Positions 29,001 to 41,794 of a DNA stretch of 64,000 nt are shown here, one piece after another. Every line of letters starts with the position of its first letter. The stretch's first letter is position 1. Source of the stretch: Strongylocentrotus purpuratus (Eukaryota > Echinodermata > Echinoidea > Camarodonta > Strongylocentrotidae). Both the position numbers and the translations under genes were made by a program. The stretch lies in contig NW_022145606.1 in NCBI RefSeq assembly GCF_000002235.5, positions 48,668,685-48,732,684 on the forward strand, in the 5' to 3' direction. A model generated the notes under the pieces. It was not told the origin of the DNA, made no database searches, and worked only from the letters and a program-made list of their open reading frames with translations.

Positions 29001-32000
29001 CAAGGAATTGATATTAAAGAATGCAAGTAAATTGTGCATCCCCTCTTTACAAAGGTCAATGAAAGCAACATTACTAACAATAACAATAATGATGTTAACC
29101 ATATTATAATACAGGTAATAATAATCACAAATAAAATCATGATAATGATATCAGTAATAATGAGAAAATCCATTAAATACCATTTAAATACATTATTTGG
29201 TGTTCATGCCATCTTAAAATTAAAACAAACCGACATAAACACAAAAATCTGTAGTGACCAAAATTCGCGGAGATTTTTGAAAATATTAGAAAATGTGATA
29301 TTCGATCCATTATTTCTCATATTCTACACTAATTTATTTATTTCAATTATTAGCAAATGCCGGACGGCAGAGTTTTTAACTACAAATCGGTGTAGATCCT
29401 AACTACAAACAATTATGGTCAAAGGATCCCGGAGATATCGCGATCTAAAATTCGATGTCGGATTGGCGTGCGCGCTGCAACTCACGAAAAAGTCATAATA
29501 ACAACGAGACCTTACTTCTTGCACGGAGGTTAACATCTGATTTATCGAAAAATTCAATCATAATGTAAGATAATTGGATATTTTGGAAGGAAAATATCAT
29601 ACAATCAGTTACTACCAAGGGCGGCGATGTTTAGGGGGAGATCCCCCCCCCCCCCCTCCCCGGATAATTTGAAAAAGTGCACACATACAAATGTATAGCA
29701 AATATTCTACTGAATAAAGACTGCAACAATCTTTCTTTGTTTAATAATGTTAGGCTCTGAAGGGCCCAAGAGTGCAGCTTTTAGACTAATAAAAAGGCGA
29801 ACAGCTTCTAGCTCGGTCTCTACACTCCCTCGCATAATATCCTTCAAAATATACAAATAAATATTGTATAAAATCTGTATTTCGTTGGTATCACGTAAGT
29901 ACAGTGTACACTGTATGTTTTCAAGATTAAGAGGTATAGAAATAGATCAGTGTCAAAAAATGAATATTCCGCTCGCTCTTTTTATTAAGTTTTAAGGAGT
30001 CCCTACCAGCCTGGTTATATAAATATTGTCGCCTAACTTCCTAAAGGGAAATGGTGTACATCTTTCTAAAAATAGTATTATTAAGTCAAACTCAAGGTCT
30101 TTCATTACGTCATACATGACTAATTAAAGTTTACCAAAGATTTACCCATGTAGCACTGCCCTTTACTGACGTCATTTTTAATGAATATTCATGTTTTGAT
30201 TAAGAGGTGCTAATATTTGTTTAAGTATAATATTTCTGTTTACATGTAAACATTTTTGATACAGAGTATTATCAACAAAATTATACTCTGAATCACCTTT
30301 TATTAGAATATACTATGTTAAGGCATTAATGAGTATTTGATTAATGTTCTTGTTTATTTTCTAATTAGTATTGATAGTGCGTATAGAATGTAAACAATAA
30401 CCACGTTTTTAGATTCAATGCGTTTTTGTGCATGGATTTGCCACACCGTCCATCTCTCGCCTAAAGTTGAGAGCCCTAATGTTTTGTGCTCTTGGTCATA
30501 ATTGACTACTTTTTATGACTTTTTCAACTTTTCAGTGCCCAAATTTCAGTTTACTACTTCAGTGAGGTGCATAGCAACTCTTGCTTGGGCCTGATACGAG
30601 ATTTATTAAGTTAGACATTTCGTTCTTGTTTTCACGAAGTGACGGTAGTGAGGAAAATCGTAATGCAAAGTGAATGCATTTTTTTTTCACTACCGTCACT
30701 TCGTGAAAACAGCGACGATTTGATCTTCATGTTTACAACGCATTTTTTCGTCAACCAAGATCTGACCTCGCCTTCGCATAGCTAGGGTCATCAGTTCTAT
30801 GTGAGGTGGTTCCCGTTCAACAGTCACTTTGTGTGTAGACTGCATTGTAGCTACATACGTGAACTTCATCCTGGGAAGTTTCCCATTCAACAATTAGTTT
30901 GTGCAGTTTGCAGCTAGATCTACGTGAACTTCATGGAACCTCCACTTTCAACGACCCGAGTAAAGATGAATTAGTGTATTTCTATATCGGATTCTTTCAT
31001 CGGATTTTCTTCCAGCGTAGCGTTCGCCCAGAGAGCTTGAATGATAGACTAGTAGTAGTTGGCCTAGCGGTCTATTACACGTCCACTACGCTAGCAGCAA
31101 CTCGTGGTACTACACGCGATCGACACGTCTTTAAAGTATTCTACTTAGCGAGAACAAGCCAGCCAGGTTTCTTCGTCTTCGACCACAGTTTGCTGGTTAG
31201 TATTCGAACACATACCATTGAGTGATTCACAGACTCTTACCAGATCTACAGCTACATGGGAAGTAGTTACCATGGTTACACAGTGAAGCATTGAAGTTGA
31301 CAACTGCTAATCTAACCTGGGTCTATTTTGTATAGACTACCATTGATTTTGTTTTTGTGCATGTTTTTATACCAACAATCACGTTGAATTCAAGTTTAGA
31401 ACATCTAGATCATTTTATGTAATAATTGCCATCATTCGTGTCAAGAAGAAATTATCTCGTACCCTTGTAATTGTACGTTCACTGTGTGAATCTTGGCATG
31501 ACAACTAGAGGTCTTGATTCTTTCTAGATCTAGTATAGACCTAATTCACAATTCGTTTGTGTCCATTAATTAATTTTTAAAGCATTAACATTCGGCCATT
31601 ATTATAGGCTGGTATCAGACTCAACCAAGGTCGATTTTGTTATTTAAGCACTTTCAAGCACTAATTGTGTGTAATAATACATTAGCATTGTCCTAGACAG
31701 TATACTTTGTATGTTTGTATCTTTTCTTTTACCAACCTGATACCATTAATATTTTCTAGCATTAAGAAAGTGCAGCATCAAGGTAATAGTAGTCACTGAC
31801 TATTGTATTTATATACAGCCATATTTTAAAGGACAGTTTTAGCTTTTTACTTTTAGGTAAAGAGAATATTTGGTTTCTTCCATTTTAGCGACAAGTTGTT
31901 TGATTGTCGTTGATTTTATACCACAGACCTACAGGAAGTGTGTCCTGTTATTTTCAAGTTGATGTTTTAGTACACAGATTTAGTGTCTATTGATTAAATA

Positions 32001-35000
32001 TCAGTTATAAATTTCAGTGAAACTTTACATTTTTGTATTATTTTGTAGTTTAATGAAAGACTATCTTGTATGGTTGAACTTGACTTAATTAGTATAACTT
32101 GAGATTGAGAGGTGATAAATGCAGCTTTCTAAATTGTAGTGAATGTTTAAAGATTGATTAGAGTGAGAAATTGGTGTATGTTTACCGGTACATTAATAAT
32201 CATTACCCTGAAATTAGATATATCCCCTCAACGCTCGTTTTACTAAACCTACTACAACCCTTCGGACTGCACACTAATTACCGGCAATGTAAAAGTGAAG
32301 TGTGAAAAAAGCATCTTGCTTGCTGGTATAGGTCTAATATAGTTTTGCTAAGGAATGTAATCTTGTAATACAACAAAACTTCAAAAACATGTGAAAGTGT
32401 TAAAGGGGGTAGGCCTAGATCTAGGCCTACTGCTCACTACCGTTACCTTCGCCCCTCTAGCTTGTTGACTAGTAACTCTTAGTCTAGATCTATCCTTCCT
32501 CGACCCTCTCACTTTGTCGCCCCGGTTATGAAAATAAATCACCGCCCCTGGTTGGTACCACTTTTAATTAACAATTTTGATGACATTTGCTCTCAAAATA
32601 AAGATTTACAGACCCTTGTAGACAAGTTCATATTTACTAATTTCACCTCCAATTCCATAACAAATTTCGTCCCTCGGTAATTTTAGGTTTCTCTTTCCAT
32701 TAGTGATATCAGACTTTCGAAATCTTACCGATTTGTTGAGATAGTGAACTATGGTCACACCACCATACATGAATAAAGATCTAGACCTAGACTAGATCTA
32801 GATCGAGATCTACCTAGTAGACCTAGATGTAGTAGAACTAGATCTAGTAGTACTAGGTCTAGTAGGAGTAGGCACTAGGGTACCTACCCTGAATTCAAGT
32901 ACGTTAGTTGTTTAGTCTTTACAAACAGGTCCACCAAGGCTTCTTCGTCTCTGCCCCTCACCCCGGACACATGCAGCCGCTGTGTTTTTTTGGTTTGGTC
33001 TTCAAATAAAAGACTAAGTCCTCCAATTGTCTCTCCTGATTCAATCTTCCTGTCTGCGGTAAGTGCTGGCAAGGCGTGTAGTCTGATATGAACAAAGAAC
33101 TGTTCATCCATGATGATAGCCTTAGTCTGATTCAAAGGCCTGGATGCGGTGGTGATCTGAAAAGTGTTGCTCGTCTCTGTAACATCGATAGAGACATCGA
33201 TATCTCTCACTCCAGATATCGATGAGAGAACTCCTTTGTAGCTTTGTAACGTCACTCTCTTAGCTGATAGCTTTGTAACGGATGGAAGCTCAAGAGGAGA
33301 TGGAGGGAAACTGAGAGAAGAGTCTGAGATGGTGAGATGGTTCAGTGAGGTGAAGGATTTGAAGCAGGACCACAACTTTTCTGTCATCTCAGTAGATAGC
33401 TGACATTGCTCTATCTGAAGCCTAGTATTCTGCAATTAAATGCAAACAGACAAACTTGTCACTTTTATATACATCGATTCAAATATTGAGAATAAACGTG
33501 TGGACATACAGAATTCCACGTCAGTGATGCTGAAAATACAAGTATTAATTTCATATTCCGAGAATTAATTGAGTTCTTTCAACAACAAAAAATGCATTTT
33601 TTTTGCAATTCCCTTTAATAGTAAAATTCAGAGGACTACCCTTTGTTAAATATTTTAATACGAAATGCATGCACCCGTATAGCAAAATTCACTCACCTGG
33701 ACGGTGTTCTTTCTGATTACAGAACCACCTCCACTCCTATAAAGAATATTTGAAAAGCAATGAGGGAAAGAACGTGATTCAAGGAATTGATATTAAAGAA
33801 TGCAAGTAAATTGTGCATCCCCTCTTTACAAAGGTCAATGAAAGCAACATTACTAACAATAACAATAATGATGTTAACCATATTATAATAATGGTAATAA
33901 TAATCACAAATAAAATCATGATAATGATATCAGTAATAATGAGAAAATCCATTAAATACCATTTAAATACATTATTTGGTGTTCATGCCATCTTAAAATT
34001 AAGAAACTACATAAAAACAAGAATCTGTAGTGACCAAAGTTCGCGGAGATTTTTGAAAATATTAGAAAATGTGATATTCGATCCATGATTTCTCATATTC
34101 TACACTAATTAATTCATTTCAATTATTAGCAAATGCCGGACGGCAGAGTTTTTAACTATAAATCGGTGTAGATCCTAACTACAAACAATTATGGTCAAAG
34201 GATTCCGGAGATATCGCGATCTAAAATTCGATGTCGGATTGGCGTGCGCGCTGTAACTCACGAAAAAGTCATAAAAACAACGAGACCTTACTTCGTGCAC
34301 GGAGGTTTACATCTGATTTATCGAAAAATTCAATCGATCAAATGTAAGATAATTGGATATTTTGGAAGGAAAATATCATACAATCAGTTACTACCAAGGG
34401 CGGCGATGTTTAGGGGGAGATCCCCCCCCCCCCACCTCCCCGGATAATTTGAAAAAGTGCACACATACAAATGTATAGCAAATATTCTACTGAATAAAGA
34501 CTGCAACAATCTTTCTTTGTTTAATAATGTTAGGCTCTGAAGGGCCCAAGAGTGCAGCTTTTAGACTAATAAAAATGCGAACAGCTTCTAGCTCGGTCTC
34601 TACACTCCCTCGCATAATATCCTTCAAAATATACAAGTAAATATTGTATAAAATCTGTATTTCGTTGGTATCACGTAAGCACAGTGTACACTGTATGTTT
34701 TCAAGATTAAGAGGTATAGAAATAGATCAGTGTCAAAAAATGAATATTCCGCTCGCTCTTTTTATTAAGTTTTAAGGAGTCCCTACCAGCCTGGTTATAT
34801 AAATATTGTCGCCTAACTTCCTAAAGGGAAATGGTGTACATCTTTCTAAAAATAGTATTATTAAGTCAAACTCAAGGTCTTTCATTACGTCATACATGAC
34901 TAATTAAAGTTTACTAAAGATTTACCCATGTAGCACTGCCCTTTACTGACGTCATTTTTAATGAATATTCATGTTTCGATTAAGAGGTGCTAATATTTGT

Positions 35001-38000
35001 TTAAGTATAATATTTCTGTTTACATGTAAACATTTTTGATACAGAGTATTATCAACAAAATTATACTCTGAATCACCTTTTATTAGAATATACTATGTTA
35101 AGGCATTAATGAGTAGTTGATTAATGTTCTTGTTTATTTTCTAATTAGTATTGATAGTGCGTATAGAATGTAAACAATAACCACGTTTTTAGATTCAATG
35201 CGTTTTTGTGCATGTTTTTGGCACACCGTCCATCTCTCGCCTAAAGTTGAGAGCCCTAATGTTGTGTGCTCTTGGTCATAATTGACTACTTTTTATGACT
35301 TTTTCAACTTTTCAGTGCCCAAATTTCAGTTTACTACTTCAGTGAGATGCATAGCAACTCTTGCTTGGGCCTGATACGAGATTTATTAAGTTGGACATTT
35401 GATCTTCATGTTTACAACGCAATTTTTCGTCGACCAAGATCTGACCTCGCCTTCGCATAGCTAGGGTCATCAGTTCTATGTGAGGTGGTTCCCGTTCAAC
35501 AGTCACTTTGTGTGTAGACTGCATTGTAGCTACATACGTGAACTTCATCCTGGGAGGTTTCCCATTCAACAATTAGTTTGTGCAGTTTGCAGCTAGATCT
35601 ACGTGAACTTCATGGAACCTCCACTTTCAACGACCCGAGTAAAGATGAATTAGTGTCTTTCTATATCGGATTTTCTTCATCGGATTTTCTTCCAGCGTAG
35701 CGTTCGCCCAGAGAGCTTGAATGATAGACTAGTAGTAGTAGGCCTAGTGGTCTATTACACGTCCACTACGCTAGCAGCAACTCGTGGTACTACACGCGAT
35801 CGACACGTCTTTAAAGTATTCTACTTAGCGAGAACAAGCCAGCCAGGTTTCTTCGTCTTCGACCACAGTTTGCTGGTTAGTATTCGAACACATACCATTG
35901 AGTGATTCACAGACTCTTACCAGATCTACAGCTACATGGGAAGTAGTTACCATGGTTACACAGTGAAGCATTGAAGTTGACAACTGCTAATCTAACCTGG
36001 GTCTATTTTGTATAGACTACCATTGATTTTGTTTTTGTGCATGTTTTTTATACCAACAATCACGTTGAATTCAAGTTTAGAACATCTAGATCATTTTATG
36101 TAATAATCGCCATCATTCGTGTCAAGAAGAAAATATCTCGTAACCTTGTAATTGTACGTTCACTGTGTGAATCTTGGCATGACAACTAGAGGTCTTGATT
36201 CTTTCTAGATCTAGTATAGACCTAGTTCACAATTCGTTTGTGTCCATTAATTAATTTTTAAAGCATTAACATTCGGCCATTATTATAGGCTGGTATCAGA
36301 CTCAACCAAGGTCGATTTTGTTATTTAAGCACTTTCAAGCACTAATTGTGTGTAATAATACATTAGCATTGTCCTAGACAGTATACTTTGTATGTTTGTA
36401 TCTTTTCTTTTACCAACCTGATACCATTAATATTTTCTAGCATTAAGAAAGTGCAGCATCAAGGTAATAGTAGTCACTGACTATTGTATTTATATACAGC
36501 CATATTTTAAAGGACAGTTTTAGCTTTTTACTTTTAGGTAAAGAGAATATTTGGTTTCTTCCATTTTAGCGACAAGTTGTTTGATTGTCGTTGATTTTAT
36601 ACCACAGACCTACAGGAAGTGTGTCCTGTTATTTTCAAGTTGATGTTTTAGTACACAGATTTAGTGTCTATTGATTAAATATCAGTTATAAATTTCAGTG
36701 AAACTTTACATTTTTGTATTATTTTGTAGTTTAATGAAAGACTATCTTGTATGGTTGAACTTGACTTAATTAGTATAACTTGAGATTGAGAGGTGATAAA
36801 TGCAGCTTTCTAAATTGTAGTGAATGTTTAAAGATTGATTAGAGTGAGAAATTGGTGTATGTTTACCGGTACATTAATAATCTTTACCCTGAAATTAGAT
36901 ATATCCCCTCAACGCTCGTTTTACTAAACCTACTACAACCCTTCGGACTGTACACTAATTACCGGCAATGTAAAAGTGAAGTGTGAAAAAAGCATCTTGC
37001 TTGCTGGTATAGGTCTAATATAGTTTTGCTAAGGAATGTAATCTTGTAATACAACAAAACTTCAAAAACATGTGAAAGTGTAAGGGGGTAGGCCTAGATC
37101 TAGGCCTAATACTCACTACCGTTACCTTCGGCCCTCTAGCTTGTTGACTAGTAACTATTAGTCTAGATATATGCTTCCTCGACCCTCTCACTTTGTCGCC
37201 CCGGTTATGAAAATAAATCACCGCCCCTGGTTGGTACCACTTTTAATTAACAATTTTGATGACATTTGCTCTCAAAATAAAGATTTACAGACCCTTGTAG
37301 ACAAGTTCATATTTACTAATTTCACCTCCAATTCCATAACAAATTTCGTCCCTCGGTAATTTTAGGTTTCTCTTTCCATTAGTGATATCAGACTTTCGAA
37401 ATCTTACCGATTTGTTGAGATAGTGAACTATGGTCACACCACCATACATGAATAAAGATCTAGACCTAGACTAGATCTAGATCGAGATCTACCTAGTAGA
37501 CCTAGATGAAGTAGACCTAGATCTAGTAGTACTAGGTCTAGTAGTAGTAGGCACTAGGCTACCTACCCTGAATTCAAGTACGTTAGTTGTTTAGTCTTGA
37601 CAAACAGGTCCACCAAGGCTTCTTCGTCTCTGCCCCTCACCCCGGACACATGCAGCCGCTGTATTTTTTTGGTTTGGTCTTCAAAAAGAAGACTAAGTCC
37701 TCCAATTGTCTCTTCTGATTCAATGTTCTTGTCTGTGGTGGGTGCTGTCAAGGCGTGTAGTCTGATATGAACAAAGAACTGTTCATCCATGATGATAGCA
37801 TTAGTCTGATTCATAGGCCTGGATGCGGTGGTGATCTGAAAAGTATTGCTTGTCTCTGCAACGTCGATAGAGACATCGATATCTCTCACTCCAGGTATCG
37901 ATGAGAGAACTCCTTTGTAGCTTTGTGACGTCACTCTCTTAGCTGATAGCTTTTTAACGTATGGAAGCTCCGGAGGAGATGGAGGGAAACTGAGAGACGA

Positions 38001-41000
38001 GTCTGAGATGATGAGAGTATCTAACATCCAAAAAATTTTGAGGCAGGTCCATAGTCCACTCGTCACGTCCGTAGTAAGAGTAGACCCCTCGAGCTTTACT
38101 GTCCTTACCTGGTGTTCATACAGAGAGAGAGAGAGAGAGATAAGGTGGGGGTGAACAGAAAAAGAGATAGAGACAAACTTTGATAGTCAGAACATCGATA
38201 AGTTGATGAAGATTTCTAATTCAGCTCTAGTCCATAATCTGGCCGGTTCTGATAATTAATATCTATAATATTCTCTGCACTTACTTCGAGCCGCCCAAGA
38301 TGGCGGTGTCAATGAACTAGTACACCCTGTCCAAATATCACGTCATCTTCGGCTTGCAGCACGTAGAAGAAGGTCGCGATGGTGGAGATTATCTTCAATT
38401 AAATTCTGAAATATCTAATGTCTTGTTTTGGTGCTAATCATTAAAGCAAACGAGCCTACGACCTAATCTTATCTCAGAAATGTATTCGCTAAAGTGATGG
38501 AAGTTCCCTTCTCTACTTCTTTACGTTCATAAGTCAAAGATGTATTTTCTTCCATGTTTAATATAGAGATCCTTTGTTGAATGAGTCTCATCATTTTCCC
38601 TATATGAATAGGCCCTAAGGCCTAGCATTATTTGTTTGCATTATTTTTCTCGTTTCTGGAATGCAGTACCTTGATCAAGAACAAGGCCGTAATTGGGCAA
38701 AGATGGAAAAATTATGATAATGAATTATACGTCTTGATCATTTTATCTTGCATTATTATTAATGAAGATGCCGTCAATTAATCAATAATCTATTAAAACA
38801 ATCTTACACCTTTGACTTATAGTTATTGAGGAGGGATGGAAATTTAATCAATCTTTATGAAATTATTATTGTTATTTTTTCAAATGAAAACGTGCATACC
38901 TGAAGTTTAAGTTGCTTTGGAAGATATTGCATCCCAACGACGGTGTAGACAGTCGGTGACTTTAGAACAATACTCTGTGCAGTTACACATCTTTGAACCA
39001 ACGAAGACACATTTCCTTCAGTACCCCTGGTCTCTGATGAGCAGTCAAGGAGAATGCGATATCGCTCGCTCTCATCCAAATAGCGGTTCGAAAGGAGCGC
39101 CTCCATTATTCGGATGCAAAGGCTGTTATCCGTGCCAGCAGCAAATCGAATGAGATTCTCATAGTCACCGATGTTTGCTGTTATGTTTCGCAGCAGTCTG
39201 TCTAACTTAGAAATCTTCAGTCGTAACATATATTTCTTCGTTTTAGCAGCAAGGTATTTCCCAGCCGAGTGTTCCTGAACGAGTTTATGATAAAACTCAA
39301 TGGTCGTGGATGTGGTATTGTGGGATAGTGGGAGCATTAATGTCGTTGGAATCGTCGTCTTAGATAAGATCCCAAGCTCACATGCCCTATCAAGGATAGC
39401 GGGAACTCTTCGGAAATCATGGGGCGTGAAGACTAGTTTTTTAGAGTCGTCGATTAGGCCAGCTAGTGCAACCTTACCCAGGTTACGAATGATTTCGATT
39501 AGTTCTTCTTTTGTTATTTCGTCTTTTGATTTTGCTCGGGCATTGGCATGGTGCATCAGAAAAACATTCACGCTGTCTAATAATTCTGTTTGCGTTTCAG
39601 TTTCAGTGTTCAAACGCTCTTTGCTCCACAAGTGACAGACCATGAGACAAAATAAAGGCGTTTTAACAAGTTCATTAATCAGTGGTTGGTCATCAAGGTA
39701 AACTTTCAGACCATGTCCACGACAAGGTTTCGGAGTCGAAGCAAAGAACCTGTCGATGTACTCTCGTGAACTCTCTTGCGAGAATCCTTCGATCCACATC
39801 TTTGTGTATACCCTTGGAAGATCATCTTGATTGAAGAAGCTCTCTAGGTGAGGGCGTGTTGTTACAAGGACCCGACACTCTGGAAATTCCTCCCAGCGGA
39901 TGACACTGACCATATTGCTCTCTGAGCTTCGGTTTGAAGAAGAAATACCGGCATACTCATCTAGTCCGTCTAGTATGATGTGGCAGATTCCCTGATTCTC
40001 TCTAATGAAACTCTCCAGACCCTCTGGTGTGAGATCATCAACATCACTCAAAAGCTGGGATTTGATGGCTTCTCCGATCGATGTAAGTTGACTTGTGTTT
40101 CGGAATTTCACAACAAACAGAAGTGGCAGGTGTTCTAATGCTGACCCCTTTTCTCTGTGAAGCCAGTCATAAGCCATCTTAGCGACAGCCGTGGTTTTTC
40201 CTCGTCCAGCTGGGGCCGAAATGAGGATTCGAGCTGGCAGTTCTCCGTTTACTTTCGTTGAAAATATTTCAGCAACAGAACCCTGGAGTATTTCCTTCAT
40301 TTTCGTGTCTTTTCCACGAGCGTCCTTCTGCACCATTGTGACAACCGTGTGCATATCTTTGAACTCAGCATAATCACTTTTATCCCACGGTTTCATTTGA
40401 ATTTTGCACAATTGATTTCGGTACTTATTCTCCAACTTTTCGCGACATCGCTGAACAGTCAATGATGGCGAGATCTTCTTACTGTAGATATCTGGAATGA
40501 TGCAAGCATATAAGACAACAATTTATATTGCACTCCCACAATCTCAGCCCCTTCACACTCCGACCCAGTAGGGTTCGTTAAGTTTTGTTCTTCTTGATGA
40601 AACACATGTATCTTTTATTTATTTCTTTATCAATATTCATTGTTTCGACGTTTTTCCTCTTCCACCTGAAGTATAAGCCGGGAAACACACGAAAAGAAAA
40701 CCCCAACCTTGATAGCAGATTGCTCTGACAGAAAGCAGAAACATGAGAGAAGCAGACAGGTGAGCTTATTTTGAATGAAATCGTTAAAGTTCATAACAAG
40801 AGCGTTATAACTTTGTAAATGTTGCAATCAATATACGTAAGGGAATTTGTGTATTGGCCGAATCTGTAGTGTTACTATGATGTAGTGGCGGACAACTCTC
40901 CCATCTGTTCCAATACACACAAAAAACACTTAAAATGTCAACAACAACGACCAAATGTGTTACTAAGGAGGATAGTTCCTTTTTGCACTGTTAGAACAAG

Positions 41001-41758
41001 TATTAACTTTTTTAATCAAGTTGGTTACAATTTTAATCAACCACAAGTTACTATATGAATCACTCAATTGTGGGTTAAACTTTAACTAACGGCCTGTTGA
41101 TTAAAATTTAAACTGTGGTTGATTACATTTTTTAATCGTTTATTGGTTAAATGTATTTGCTCAATGTTGGTTTAAGTGGAGTAGATTAAACGTTAACCAT
41201 GTGTTGGTTATTTATGCTTTTTTTACGGGCTGATTCACTCAATGTTGGTTAAACTTACATGGGTCGTTGGTTAAAATCGTAACCATTGTAGGTTAATTCT
41301 GTTTTGATTCACACGATGTTGGTTAAATTTGTTGGTTGCAGTTATAACCACTGTTGGTTAAACGTACCGGGGTTTGGAGGTCTTATCCCCGTGTTTGCAG
41401 GTAAGAAATTATTTAAATATTATTATCATCAATTCTAAGATTGTAAGGAAGAAGTGAAATATGTTTCTTGCTCAAATTAAAAACGTTTAGAGTCTCGTAG
41501 GCTGTAGCTCAACCAGTAAGTGTAACGGATGACCTAGCCAAATTGCATGCATATTAAAGACGTTTCACTTTATGATGACTATCTTATTTTGTTTCTAATT
41601 GGTTTAAACAATTATACACAATTAGAAAACAAATAAGGTAGTCATCATAAAGAGAAACGTCTTTATTCATGCATGCAATTTGGGTAGGTGATCCGTTATA
41701 CACTTCTCCTTCTTTGGGTCTGCCTCCTTCACAGTTGAAGGTTCTTGCAGACTGATAA

Positions 41759-41794
<36 letters not shown>

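Larger units (their letters stand above)
17820..37990 (-). repeat. Tandem array of NLR module units (A/B, B/C, C/D, D/E)
   Basis: The stretches between modules A-B, B-C, C-D and D-E are copies of one another. The B-C spacing is 3097 bp, C-D 4779 and D-E 4679. A-B is 7569 bp, or about 3.08 kb without its LINE. Copies A-B and B-C share two MITEs and lack the 2-kb LTR-like segment; copies C-D and D-E show the reverse. Long stretches, such as 18128-18540 against 25727-26140, are nearly identical. The repeat boundaries fall inside exons, not in introns. Confidence 0.88.

Noticed and set aside
30899..31225. 108-residue frame in the LTR-like segment
   Set aside because: The second copy (35717 onward) has a shorter frame because of indels; there is no domain and no support as a gene.
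8793..38108. Mutually exclusive splicing of the seven LRR exons (a Dscam-like array)
   Set aside because: At first the 0-to-2 phase of each large exon suggested that only one could follow NACHT. The phase 2-to-0 mini-exons found before modules A-D, F and G remove that need, so serial inclusion is the simpler reading. Alternative use is still possible but not required.
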